The notes beneath the pieces were generated by a model that was not told where the DNA came from, searched no databases, and worked only from the letters and a program-made list of their open reading frames with translations. From the NCBI GenBank assembly GCA_022059125.1, contig JAEUWY010000004.1, positions 1,240,001 to 1,304,000 of the forward strand: a stretch of DNA of 64,000 nucleotides, read 5' to 3'. The stretch's first letter is position 1, and every line of letters begins with the position of its first letter. Origin of the DNA: Corynespora cassiicola (taxonomy: Eukaryota > Ascomycota > Dothideomycetes > Pleosporales > Corynesporascaceae). Position numbers and translations under genes: made by a program. Below, in pieces: positions 43,437-54,358 of this stretch.

Positions 43437-44144
43437 ATGCCCATCTGCGCCATGACGCAGAATTGGACACCCCAGTTCTGCCCGTCAGGCAAATATACCC
43501 ACCAGAGCAATTCTCACCAAGGTGATCCATCAGAAGTGAACTGTATCGTGGAGGCAATGTCTAATGCAGTTATAGATCCTCATGGTCACGCCCAGGAGAT
43601 GAAAGCCCTAGCCACCCTCACCGCTTCCATGACGCTTAATCCCCACCCTGCCCCCCCCCTACTTTCACGGATCGAACTCGAGATCCAAACGATCGAGAAA
43701 AACCTCCATACCCCAACTAACACTCAGGGTACTTATCGCATTCAAACTGTACGCGCAAACACTCCATCAAAATCCGCCCGCCACAATCCCTCATGGACTC
43801 CCTCATACGCCCACTATCGCGTCCGCCTCGCCTACCTTGTACGCCTGAAATACCCACACTTGCTCTCTGGAAAGTACCTCGGCCTCGATCTCCAAGACTA
43901 TCAGCACATGCAAGACCCTGATGAGTGCGAGGAGGCCAGTGACTACCTGGCGCCTGAGATCTTGCGGCTCTGCCAGACGGGTGCCTTCGAGGTGCCGCTG
44001 TGCAGCCCTCAGCACCACCCATACTTCCCGTACTGGCATGCTGGGGGCGAGTTGAATGACTGGATAGCAGGATGTTGGGGCGTGGTTGCGGGACGGGGAG
44101 GTGATTTAGAGGTTGAAGGATTGGAGCCTATGGAAAAACTGTAG
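43437..44144 (+). CDS. Unknown protein with shared PLCSP-HP-PYWH motif, copy 1 (235 aa)
   Basis: An intronless frame from ATG. There is no recognised family. A helical centre (EMKALATLTASM, LSRIELEIQTIEKNLHT, YRVRLAYLVRLKYPHLLSG) precedes the striking segment LCQTGAFEVPLCSPQHHPYF followed by PYWH near residues 182-206. The same spacing of Cys, Gly, Cys, His and Trp-His occurs in the convergent neighbour (44356-45240). Cys and His in this arrangement could bind a metal, but that is inference. The N-terminal 40 residues are Cys/Gln-rich and may not all be translated. Confidence 0.55.
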   Translation: MPICAMTQNWTPQFCPSGKYTHQSNSHQGDPSEVNCIVEAMSNAVIDPHGHAQEMKALATLTASMTLNPHPAPPLLSRIELEIQTIEKNLHTPTNTQGTYRIQTVRANTPSKSARHNPSWTPSYAHYRVRLAYLVRLKYPHLLSGKYLGLDLQDYQHMQDPDECEEASDYLAPEILRLCQTGAFEVPLCSPQHHPYFPYWHAGGELNDWIAGCWGVVAGRGGDLEVEGLEPMEKL

Positions 44145-44355
44145 ATGGAAATATGGGTGGAAATGTGGACTTGGAAGAAGTCATGTTGTAGATGTAGGAT
44201 CGTTTTCGCATAGCATTTTGGAAGAATTGAACTTGACCGATGGGTCACATATTATAATGGAATATTGCATAATTTGAATAACATTGAAGAGGAAATAAAT
44301 AAATTGTTACAAGCAGCATCGTAAACCTCGACTCCCTCGAGTCCCCCCAGCCTTT

Positions 44356-45240
44356 TCAATCGCCTCCTATAGATACAATTTTAGCATATGTGCCCGATGA
44401 TAGCTCACGTAACAAATAAGCAAGCACAATCAACCACTCACACTCGCGCATCGAGGGGGCAAAATTAGCCGTCGCCCACGACTCCCGAAGCTGCGACATC
44501 ATTTGGTAGATGATATCGCCGAGAGGCGTCGACTTGTGGTGCCAGTACGGGTGGCAGGGGTGGGTCGCGGGACTGCACAGCGGCAGCCGTCGGTCACCAC
44601 ACAGGCAGTCCTGCCATACGACATGGGAGATCCAGTCGCTGACGCCCTCGATCTCTGCAGTATCCTTGGTGAAGAAGACGTTGTAGAGTTCTGTGCCCTC
44701 GTAGTCGAGGAGCCACTTCCAGGCAGCAATTGAGCCGGGCGGGTTGTCGGCGACGACAGCGACGGCAGCAGGGGTAGTGGCAGCAGTGACAACAGGGACA
44801 GAAACGTTGGCGGAAGTAGTTGCTAGCTGATCAACGTCCATCAAGTCTTCATCGTCGTCGTCGTCGTTGCCCTCGGTGGAAGTCTCTCCTTGTTCCTCAA
44901 GCTCGCACGGGGATGACGACCGCAGCGTCAACTGCCTCAGTCCTTCGTCGATGTCTGGACAAGGCGGAGGGCCAAACTCCAGCGGTGGGCTCGGGAGCTC
45001 GACGTACGGCACAGCGGATTCGATGATAGCGGGGACGTGATGCTTGCCGAAGTCCACGACGTCGGAGAAAGGCATACTGGCTGAATATGTGCGGTGCCTC
45101 GGACTGCAAGTATGTGGACGCTGAGCAGGAGCTGATGGCAAGCTTGCGGAGGTGCGGATGATCCGAAGAACGGAGATTGATGGCAGGGGCAAAAAGGTAA
45201 ACAAAACAGCTGGAAGCCGTGAAGTGACAGGGCTCAGCAT
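44356..45240 (-). CDS. Unknown protein with shared PLCSP-HP-PYWH motif, copy 2 (294 aa)
   Basis: The ATG is at 45240; a second ATG (MPFSDVVDFGKHHVPAIIES) at 45075 may be the real start, since the first 55 residues look like leader or a presequence. Residues 60-175 include a Pro-rich stretch, an Asp run (EGNDDDDDEDLMDVD) and an Ala/Val/Thr linker. The conserved part is IAAWKWLLDYEGTELYNVFF, WISHVVWQDCLCGDRRLPLC followed by SPATHPCHPYWH, then a helical end (IIYQMMSQLRESWATANFAP, ECEWLIVLAYLLRELSSGTY). It is tail-to-tail with copy 1, with 211 bp between the stops. Confidence 0.6.
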   Translation of the reverse strand: MLSPVTSRLPAVLFTFLPLPSISVLRIIRTSASLPSAPAQRPHTCSPRHRTYSASMPFSDVVDFGKHHVPAIIESAVPYVELPSPPLEFGPPPCPDIDEGLRQLTLRSSSPCELEEQGETSTEGNDDDDDEDLMDVDQLATTSANVSVPVVTAATTPAAVAVVADNPPGSIAAWKWLLDYEGTELYNVFFTKDTAEIEGVSDWISHVVWQDCLCGDRRLPLCSPATHPCHPYWHHKSTPLGDIIYQMMSQLRESWATANFAPSMRECEWLIVLAYLLRELSSGTYAKIVSIGGD

Positions 45241-46178
45241 ACACTAATCTCTTTCACTTCGGCGTCTGTTGTGTCATGCTCGGCAATTTGATTCTAGCTA
45301 CTATAGCAACAATGATAATAGCTTGTCCTAGCTCTCATTATGCTCTTATGAAGAAACAAGCTATTTGGACAGATATCATCTTTAACGCCCAAGTGTGCAT
45401 TAGTATCGCAGACTTTTATTACAAGTGCTTGCAGGTCGGTTGATACATCTGTTCTTGCATATCTTTTAGACAGCAATGGCCGTGATACCAGAACCTCCAA
45501 GTATCAATAAAGATGCTCTTCCTTCCGACTGAATCCGTAGAGCTTTGTATGTGCAGGCTGGCTGTTGGAACGTAGGATAGAATCTGGTTGATGTGAGCAT
45601 TCATAGGAACCAGTCAAGGGTTCTCGAATGGTCGGGTCTTTGTGGTAATAGCACTTGCGGCGAAACCGTGGGTTGTGCAATATGTAAAAGTGGAATTGTG
45701 GCCGCTCGTTCCATTGATAGGCTTCGTATTTGAGGTACTCCAAGTCGACCATTTCGACGTCGAGTATTACTGATTATGTTGTCAAAACGCCCGATGTGAA
45801 ATTGTTGTCGTCCAAAAGGCGTGCACTACAGAGTCAGTGGAAGCAAGGGCGGATTGGCCCGCAGCGCCTCGAAAGGATGAAAATGACAACCGGAGTATCA
45901 TGACAGAAAGAGAGCCACGGAAATGAGATTGGAATGATATCGGGGTACATTGATTTCCAGTACCCAAACTCGATTCAGACGCCGCCGCTAGTTTTACAGT
46001 CCATGCTGGTTATGATACAAGTATAGCACAGAAGCGTGAGGAGAGTTTAAAACGCCGACCGCTGCCGTTTCAGTACAGCGGAGATGCAAATATCCAAAAG
46101 TGGACAGCCAGATCCCACTGCGGCCTCCTCTAGTCATTAAAAAGCCCCTATCGTAAAGAAAGTTGTGTGGTGAGAATT
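45241..46178. other. 940-bp spacer with a doubtful small frame
   Basis: Upstream of copy 2 and downstream of TIM17. Only the small frame at 45504-45752 stands out. Confidence 0.45.
45504..45752 (-). CDS. Possible small protein (82 aa)
   Basis: ATG-started frame with non-random composition, rich in Tyr, His and Arg (MVDLEYLKYEAYQWNERPQF, HFYILHNPRFRRKCYY). No family recognised; it could be an exon or a gene remnant. Confidence 0.25.
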   Translation of the reverse strand: MVDLEYLKYEAYQWNERPQFHFYILHNPRFRRKCYYHKDPTIREPLTGSYECSHQPDSILRSNSQPAHTKLYGFSRKEEHLY

Positions 46179-46768
46179 TTATGCGGCTACGGCAAGACCG
46201 CCGCTGGAGGGCTCGCCCTGAGCAGGTGGGGGTGGAGGAGCGTCCAATCTCGTGTTTTCGGCGGTCATTCGGTTGAATCCAATGCTGACGCCCTCGATGA
46301 CGGCCAGGAGGATGGCACATGATATGGCTCCGTTGCGCATGGCTTTGGCGCCACCACGTACCGCGAGGGAACCGCCGGTGAAAAATCCCGCGATGATGGC
46401 ATTCCACGGGTCCTCCTTCTTCCTTATTCCCTTGACAGCGCAGTCGTATGTGTTGAAGAGTCCACCCCAAACGCCAAAGTTGCCGCCCAGTACCGGTGCG
46501 CGGGCCTTGATCGCGGTGATGGCGCCAATGCGTCGTTCGCCGTAGGGGGAATTACGGAACTACAAAAAGGGTTAGACGGCGGCATACGATGAATTGATGG
46601 GTAGGCGTACGCCTTTAATACCATGCCATACGGCGCCTCCAACAGCCTAGTAGATGATGTCAGTCAATGTCGGTGGAAAGAAGAGCCAGGCAGCCGTACA
46701 CCCATAGCAAATGCACCGCCAAAGTCGTTCAGGATAACCCATGGGCAGGGGTCGCGAGAGTGATCCAT
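46179..46768 (-). CDS. TIM17: Mitochondrial inner membrane translocase subunit Tim17 (161 aa, 3 exons)
   Basis: Exons (minus): 46768-46700, 46646-46611 (36 nt), 46559-46179; total 162 codons. It forms part of the TIM23 presequence translocase channel. The sequence follows the family closely: [92 protein letters not shown] and [20 protein letters not shown]. The four membrane segments have GxxxG-type glycine patterns, and the tail is Pro-rich and Ala-rich. The start is fixed by the conserved N-terminal acidic/Arg presequence-binding segment. Confidence 0.96.
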
Positions 46769-47676
46769 TGTGAATTAAGGAGATGAAGGAAACGGATGGA
46801 GAGATGCGGAGACGGGCGAGCGGGCGTGGTAGAGAGCGGCGGTGGTCGAGGTGTGGATTGATGATGCGCCCCGAGATGCGCTCAACTTTTTTCAGAGCCA
46901 CCCCTGCGCCGAGCTTGCGGCCGATCGGGGCCAGCACGTGACGTCGGGAATTACCGCCGCTCATCTCCGACAACACCACAGGGCATATCGTGTGATCCAA
47001 CCATGGTGCTTGCATGCCATCGACCACGAGCGCGCACTTCCCCAGTAGGTATTCGATACGCCCAAAAGCAATCCTGCCAAAGTATACATCATGCGTTGTG
47101 TTCGAGATGAGTGGCAGCCAACACAGACGCAACCCAAAACGAAGACACAGGGATCCAGTCGATTGTTAGCAGGACCCGAAAGCACTCAAAGCATACCTGC
47201 GTATCTTACTTCAACATGGCCAGCTGCAAACCAATCATGGCATTCTCTAGTGCTTTCTGCTCTCATGAAACCTTTATCCCCTGTGTTAGGTGAAATTTAC
47301 GACACTTGGATGTCGTAGTATTTCAGTCAACAAAATATCTTTTTTGGCATATCCGCTCCATCTTGGGCACAGCTCGTAGCCTTTATCACGTTTTCATGAT
47401 ATAAGTAGTGTTACCATTTTTGTCCTGGGTTCTGTGGAGGCCGCTTGTCGGGTTTGTGTTTACCTTTCTGCCACCGCCCACTTGCGTCTTTAACTTTCAC
47501 CTTCACCTTCACCTTCACCCTCAATCTTACCAACTGAATGATTTCACTATGCTGGCTCAAACTAATTGCTGCGGCCCCTTTCTCGCTTAACTTTTACCTT
47601 CCCCACTCCCTCTCTCCCTCCATCTTCTCCACCACCCACGGGCAACATTGCTTTCAGTGTTCGCCCACCAACCACA
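46769..47676. promoter_or_regulatory. Divergent promoter region of TIM17 and the dynamin-like gene
   Basis: 908 bp between head-to-head starts; includes a pyrimidine-rich leader before the GTPase gene (47480-47676) with a TTCACC repeat. Confidence 0.55.
47495..47519 (+). repeat. (TTCACC)4 hexamer repeat
   Basis: Four tandem TTCACC copies about 160-180 bp upstream of the dynamin-like ATG, in a CT-rich leader. Confidence 0.85.
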
Positions 47677-50484
47677 ATGGCGAACACACGTTCCACCACG
47701 AAAACAGTCACTTCTGGGAGCGATAAAACTACCACGCCAGAATCACAATACCATGCAACACCGACAGGCAATGGCCAATCAATCTTGCCAGCTGCCCCTG
47801 GGGCCTCGCGCCAGGACATTGCACACCTGAGCGCGGAATTTGAGCCAATGAACCTAGAAAACAATGGTAAGCTTCTCCCCTGTATCAATCACATCACTAA
47901 AAAAATCAGGTGTGGCCCCCGGGCTCGAGGTAGAGACTCTCGGTGCTGATGTCAAGGATGTCATGGCTGCAATGGCCGATCTCGAGAGACTTGAGCTCAC
48001 CCAGCTCAACATTTCAGTGCCCAAATGTGTTGTACTCGGCGAACAGTCCACGGGAAAGTCGTTTGTGATCGAGGCGATATCTGGGATCAAGACACCTCGG
48101 TCTGAAGGCACCTGCACAAGATGCCCTTTGTTCATTCGCATGACATCCTCTGGCGAGAAGTGGTGCGCACGAGTATACCTGCAAAAGAGCTTCACCTTCG
48201 ACGGCCGCCGACGGGGAAGGAAATTTCCTGGCTGGGACGAGCTCGACAAGGCCATCGAAATTCCTTTCGGCAATGCTGATAGCCCAGAGAAACTGGCCGA
48301 GCTCATACAACACGCGCAGATTGCCGTTCTCAACCCGGGTCAGGACGCTTCCACGTTCCTTCCAGGTTGTGTTTCCCCCAACTACTCCGCTCGTCAAGCT
48401 GAATTTAGCCCCAATCTCGTCGGCATCGAGATATCGTACAGTGGACTTCCGGATCTTTCCTTTTACGATCTGCCGGGAATCATTGGCCAATCTGAGGACG
48501 AATCGACAGAGTATCTGGTCCAGTTTGTGCATGATCTAGTATCAAACTATATCAAGGATGACCAAGCTCTCATCCTGGTGACGTGCAGTCTGTCAAACGA
48601 TATCCACAATTCGACTGCTGCGGGAATGGCACGAAAGCACAAGGCGACTGGTCGCTGTGTGGGTGTCCTAACTAAGCCCGACACTTTGGCCCCCGGACTT
48701 AGACGAGAGTCTATGATTCGGGCAGTGCTTGATGGGAAGAGCTTCTCTTTGGGGCATGGGTACTTCGTGGTCAAGAATCTTGCGCAGGACGAGATAGATG
48801 CGGGAGTCAGCCACCATGAAGCACGAGTCCGAGAGGGTCAATTCTTCCGTGATACACAGCCATGGTCTCAACTCCTTTCGGAATACGAAGACCGGTTCGG
48901 CACGAGCAAGTTACAGGCTTACCTGTCAAAAAAGCTTGCCAGCCAGATGCTCACAGCAGTCCCGAGTATCTCCAGCGCCATCGACAAGCGCATCTGCGAG
49001 ACCGAGGAAAAACTCAGCAAAACTCCAGAATCTCCAACGCACAATGCGATCAATATTGCCACGAAACTTGTCCTCGATTTCTCTACCAACGTTCAGAAGG
49101 AGATGGAAGGAGAATTTCCTCACAACAAATGGCGCAACGCTTGGGCAAGCATTCAGAAGGACTTTTCTGAGCGACTCATGGCCTTGAAGCCTAGGCTCCA
49201 AATCTCCGGAGACTTGGATGTCAACCTGGAAGCCTTGACCAAATCAGCAGCAGCAGGCAAAACAATTGACGACTCCATCCTTATAGGATCAGATGACGAA
49301 GATGAAGATGATAAGGGCTTAATCATGGACTCGCCCTCCAAGAAACGAAAGCTGGCACCTACGCCCCAGAATATGACTCCGCGCAGCACCCCTTCCAACA
49401 CACCCTTGCATGCTCGTGGGGCTACGGTCACACCTTCACATGCCCGTGCGGGTACTGTTCAGCCAGAGCCCTCTAGGATCCCTCAGAAGGACCCTAACTG
49501 CATCGTCTATCAACTCGATAGCTTGGCCCTTCAGTTGCATCAGAGATCGAAGACAAAGCTGCCAGGCCAGGTCGAGCCAAAGGTCGAGAATTACCTGATC
49601 ATCGAGAATCTCCGATATTGGAGGGGTCCAGTCAACACCTTCTTTCAAGAGTTGCAAGACGACCTGGGCCACCAAATACAATGTTTGTTTGCTCGCCACT
49701 TCGGTCCTTGGCACGGAGCGGGGATCTACAAAACAACTGCAACTATCCTCACGGATGTTTTAAACGCTCATTTTGCCGAGCAGCGGATGACCATGGCCAA
49801 AGAGGCCTTGGACGATGAACTTGATGGGCCGTATATTTTCCACAAGGACGAACTCGAAAAACAAAAGTCCATCATTCTCGAGACATACCGACAAGCTCGA
49901 TACAAAAAACGACGAGCCAACCTCTTCAGTGAGATGGAAGCCTCAAAGGGCCGTGTTATGAACGAAGATTCTCGCGAGAGCCTGCTCCGCAAGGAACCTC
50001 AAATTCAAAACGTCCTTCTGGACGAACCCTACTCGGTCGAGCTTGACCTTGTGGCTAAGATCTCGGCCTATTATGGGATCGCGTCACGTCGCTTCCATGA
50101 TAGCGTCTGCATGAGGGTGGAGTCAAAGTTGTTCAAGTTTCTTAGGATTCAGCTGAAGGATGAGTTGCAGAGCCGGTTGAAGATTTTCGAAGTCAATGGT
50201 AAGTCGGCATCCAATTCGCTTTTTGATTATGCTGCTCACTATCTTATATAGGCCGAGATATTTGCATCGAACTTTTGGCCGAGTCTCCGGATCGCTTTCA
50301 CCAGCGTAGGAAGCTAGAAGATGAAAAACAGCGACTTCTCGATGGACAAAAGACCCTGAATGAGCTTCAACAGAAGTTTGTTGGTCAAAATGACAGGGGA
50401 ATCAATGGTCTTACCGCTTTCTCGCCCTCTCTGCTTTTCGTCCCCACGGGCGAGCAGATGGAAGTAGACTTGTATGAGGGTTAG
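47677..50484 (+). CDS. Dynamin-family GTPase with internal nuclear localisation signal (903 aa, 3 exons)
   Basis: Exons 47677-47866, 47910-50198, 50252-50484. A disordered Thr/Ser N-terminus (about 65 aa) precedes the large GTPase domain: G1 GEQSTGKSFVIEAISGI (about 107), the G2 region PRSEGTCTRCPLFIRM, G3 YDLPGI, and G4 LTKPDTL. Middle/stalk helices follow (KLSKTPESPTHN, FSTNVQKEMEGEFPHNKWRN). An insertion of about 100 residues within the stalk is acidic then basic (SDDEDEDDKG, then SPSKKRKLAP), a classical NLS, followed by Thr/Pro-rich sequence. The C-terminus is a GED-like helix (LAESPDRFHQRRKLEDEKQR). No pleckstrin-homology domain. It belongs to the Mx/dynamin-like proteins common in filamentous ascomycetes; their function is mostly unknown. 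Confidence 0.9.
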
Positions 50485-51511
50485 TCCGTCATGATAGCTT
50501 CATTGAAAGATTGGTCGAAGAAGTTAGTCACTTGAGAGCAAGCGGCCGGGACGACTCAAATGGCGACACATGGCTAGACGAGGGATATCGCATGGAGACT
50601 GACTCCAGATACGTTATCTCCATTGCTCCGCTTTTCTGGGGCTGGTCTGTCAGTTGCTAGGAATGTTTACAGGGCTGGGCATAGCTGAAATCAACAACTA
50701 ACATGACACTTTGGGAATGTCTTCTTTTGGATACAAGTGGCGAGCAATTGTGCATCTAAGCTGACTTAGATGACTTCTTGGCTTTCCGTAGCTCACAGCT
50801 CATTTCGAATAATCTGAATCTGAATTGCCGCCTGTTCCTTTTCAAACATTTCAATGAAGGAATTTTTAAAAGCACTTACTTGGCTTGCTTACTTGTGGAG
50901 GTATTGTTCGTGTTGGTGTTTTCTGTTGAGGGTGACTCGGGAGATTGATCTGCTTACCGACAACCAGGAGCACCTCGTGCAAAATGGCCAGACCCGTGCT
51001 TGTCTTCTGGATCCATACTGGTATGCTAGACTGCCGAACTCGTGGTAAGCCAAACGCGGTTTAGTGATGACATCCAAATCCACGGCGCAAAATATCCGTA
51101 GACTTTCTATTCTGCTTACGAAACGCCACAGGACACCGCAGCTAACATCAACCTGATTTAGACGGCTGACAATTACACAAAGACTACACGGAACATCCAA
51201 GCATCCTCTACCACAAACACGACCTGCATGGGGCTAGCCTTCCGCAGCAAGCCCGTCTCTCAGCTTCGCAATCCGAAGAGCGACGCGAACGCTGACTCGC
51301 CGTGGGCCTCGGCTCGCCGGGGCAAGAAGCCTAATCGCACCTCAACCCAGCCAGCCAACCCGCGCCCTAATTCATCCCCACGTCTTAGCACGACACGGCA
51401 TGGGCATGGCAGCAGCTATAATCAGCTCTGAGCCCCGCGGCTGGGGCTTCCATCGCTCTCGTACTTCGCCCTCCCCTCTTCCGCGATAGACCCACCCCCC
51501 AGTATCGCGTA
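50485..51511. other. 1.0-kb intergenic region
   Basis: Only short frames. A 67-codon Ser/Arg-rich frame at 51228-51431 is probably leader of the downstream esterase gene. Confidence 0.5.
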
Positions 51512-52701
51512 ATGGGCCTCCTCGCCTACCAGCCCTTCAAAGGCGTTTACGCGCTCTCAGCCGTGGGCTTCGAGCTCGCGCGGTTCCCGCTATGGCTCGT
51601 CAAGTATGCCCTCAGCTATGGCCGCCAGCATCCGGAGTATAGCTTTCGACAAGCGCTCGGCGTGCGCGTCCTCTTCAGCGCCGTGTATCACATGGCTCGG
51701 GTGCAGGTAGCGACACCACTGCCGCTCACCCCCGGCGCGGAGAAGGAGCGCTTTGTTGTTATCAAGGCGAAGCCAGAAGATCGCGCGCTGTTCAAAGGGC
51801 CGATGCTTTCGAATGAGGACATCCAGCCCACCGACATTGGCGCGACATGGTTCCCCGCGCCGTTGAGCAAGGAGTCGGATTTGAGCAACGTCGTCGTCGT
51901 GCTCCATATCCATGGAGGCGCGTACGTGATTTCGGACGGCCGGACCGGAAGCCATGGATATTTCGCGAAAAAGATGCTCAAGAACTCTCCCGCCTCGCAT
52001 GTCCTGTCCCCGCAGTACCGATTATCCACTCTGCCAGCCTCAAAGACGTCGAACCCATTCCCTGCCGCGCTCCAAGGTACGTCAAACCCCCTCCAAAATG
52101 GCATGTAATTTAGCTGACAGGAAACCCAGATACCCTAACTAGCTACCTATACCTAATCAACGACCTCAAGGTCCAACCCAGCAACATCATCCTATCCGGC
52201 GATTCCGCCGGCGCAAACAACGCAATCGCCTTCCTCCGTTACCTCTCCGAATACGGCACCGATACAGGCCTCCCCAACCCCTCGGCCGCCTGGCTCTGGT
52301 CCCCCTGGGTCAACATCGGCAACGACACCGACGAATTCACCCGCACCAACCCGCACTACGGCTCCGACTACATCTCGTACGCCTTCATGCACTGGGGCGC
52401 AGCCGCCTACGCCGGCAAGCAGGGCCGCAAGGTGCTGGATTCGCCTTACGTATCGTCCAAGGGCCATCCGTTCAAGACTGAGGTCCCGCTGTTTGTGAAT
52501 ACGTGTGGAGCCGAGGTGCTGTACTTTGAGGATGTGGAGTTTGCCGAGGAGATGGAGAAGGCGGGGAATAACGTGACGTTGGATGTGGAGAAGGTCGCGC
52601 CGCATGATGTTTTGTTGATTGGGGGGAATTTGGGGTTTGATAAGGAGGCCGATGCGAGTGCGAAGAGGGCTGGGGAGTGGTATAGGACGGTGAGGAAGTA
52701 G
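51512..52701 (+). CDS. Alpha/beta-hydrolase esterase, HSL type (378 aa, 2 exons)
   Basis: Exons 51512-52076 and 52130-52701 (the junction restores Asp in LQDTLTSYLYL). Residues 1-40 are a probable membrane anchor (MGLLAYQPFKGVYALSAVGF). Catalytic features: HIHGGAYVISDGRTGSHGYF (oxyanion hole HGG), LSGDSAGANNAIAFLRYLSE (nucleophile Ser in GDSAG), ETEVPLFVNTCGAEVLYFED-like acid region, and KVAPHDVLLIG (His). It is a second, diverged member of the family seen at 19.3-20.5 kb. The substrate is unknown; steryl or metabolite esters are typical. Transition to G-rich codon use occurs near the end. Confidence 0.88.
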
Positions 52702-53210
52702 GCGAGGAAGAAGAGGAGGTATATGTGCTGGGCTGAGATCCAATCGGCTAGTAATACATTACCAAACAGTAGAAGTAGATGCTTTGCTTAGAACTCGTGC
52801 TATTGACTGTCAAGTGTTGGTAGTTTGGCATGTTTGCCCAAGCAAGCTGGTTTTCAGTCAACAGTCTCACGGCCCCAGGGAGCCTCATTCGGGTGCTGTT
52901 TTACTGAAGTTGTGAGACATGGACAAGAATCAGTATGTTTCCCTTTCGGCTTTGTTTGCGAGGGACTCTTCGATATGTTTCTTGCTGCCCACTCCTCTCC
53001 AACAGCGATACATGATGGAGATACTGCGTTCTCTCACTTGGATCCCATACCGCCTTTCTTGCAGGACTGCAAACAAAAAAGTGAGTACGTTCTACTTTTA
53101 GACTTCTGTTTGTTTGATAGCACGGACTCAGGACCGCGGTATATCAAGACGTGTCCGTGTCCAGCCGCTTGCCCTTCCCTTCTACGCCTCGCAGAGCTCA
53201 GCCAACAGCC
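52702..53210. other. 510-bp intergenic region
   Basis: 3' flank of the esterase and leader of the next gene. In-frame codons continue upstream of 53211 to a GTG at 53151, so a non-ATG or spliced extension is possible. Confidence 0.5.
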
Positions 53211-54011
53211 ATGTTCACTGACAGTAGCTCTGATTTTACTCCTCACAAGACAACGCCAGCCATCACACCCCTTGGCAAGGTGAAGCCAGGCCCAGTCCCT
53301 ATTCCGATGTATACTCCGGATGCATCAGCCCTGCTTCCACGCCGGACCATGTCGCCGCAGTCACCGGACAAGGAACAGTCTCCGCCGCCTTGTAATGACA
53401 AACCAATGATTCACGGGCCCTACCCAGCCTTATCTCAGTCAAATTGGGAACTCCATATCTCCGACAAATGTGTTACAATCTGCGGACATGTCATCGGGAC
53501 TGGGGCCAATCGCAAGCAATGTGGCCATGTCTCCGCAACATACAACAAGTTTATCAAGCATCTCCAGACTCACTGGAAGGAGATTTGTGAACACCTGACG
53601 GATGACGATGATACGATCGAGATCAACGAAATCAAAGAGGCCAAGAACGAGTACTACCGTCTGGGCGGCGGCATGGACATTAGCTTGTTCAAAAATCACG
53701 GGGATATGGCAGAGCGAAGGAAAAATATGAGACGTGCCTGGCTGGACAAGAATGCAATTCCGTCAATGGACCCAACCCAACCAACTCAGATTCGAGTCGC
53801 CAAGATGTACAGTTCACCACTCTTCGTCACGCCTGATGAGAGCAGACAAGTATCTAGGCAGGCTTCCTCAGGAACCACTGCGAACTCCACCAAGACGACT
53901 AGTCACAAGGAAGACAGTCACATCCTTGGTCTTCGCCTTCAGTTGGCCACTGCGAGGCGTGTGGAGCTAGAGCTTGAATTGGAGCTCGCCATCCTTCGCA
54001 GCAAACACTGA
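53211..54011 (+). CDS. Unknown protein with Cys/His (possible zinc-binding) segment (266 aa)
   Basis: Start at MFTDSSSDFTPHKT. The N-terminal 75 residues are Pro/Ser-rich and disordered. Residues 95-150 carry CVTICGHVIGTGANRKQCGH, then FIKHLQTHWKEICEHL: two CGH units 14 residues apart followed by His pairs, a pattern compatible with a C2H2-like zinc site. An acidic helix follows (LTDDDDTIEINEIKEAKNEY), then a basic one (HGDMAERRKNMRRAWLDKN). The protein ends with a leucine-heptad helix (LGLRLQLATARRVELELELE). No named family was recognised; a nuclear or nucleic-acid role is a reasonable guess. Confidence 0.6.
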   Translation: MFTDSSSDFTPHKTTPAITPLGKVKPGPVPIPMYTPDASALLPRRTMSPQSPDKEQSPPPCNDKPMIHGPYPALSQSNWELHISDKCVTICGHVIGTGANRKQCGHVSATYNKFIKHLQTHWKEICEHLTDDDDTIEINEIKEAKNEYYRLGGGMDISLFKNHGDMAERRKNMRRAWLDKNAIPSMDPTQPTQIRVAKMYSSPLFVTPDESRQVSRQASSGTTANSTKTTSHKEDSHILGLRLQLATARRVELELELELAILRSKH

Positions 54012-54358
54012 CTGAAAAATATGGATGCGAAAAAACTTCTCATCAATGATATAACACGATGGGTTCAAGGCATTTTCTATGGGTCATGCTATCATCATAC
54101 AGCTGGTAGCATCGCCTGTTATGATGGATGGAAAAGGTGGTTCACGGCCGCAACATGCCAAGGTATCTGCTTCTGAACTTTGCTTAGGGTATATTTACCT
54201 CTACTCAGCAAGATTCTCTAATTAATGGACCGCAATGGAATTAAAGACATTGATTTATCAGTTTATGAGTGAAGAAACATCCTATCCGGCTTTGACTCAA
54301 GTTTTGTTTGGCTCTCTGAAATTGTGATCATTGGCTAGTAGTGAACTCCACCTGCTTC
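54012..54358. other. Convergent spacer
   Basis: 3' flanks of tail-to-tail genes; nothing else seen. Confidence 0.6.
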
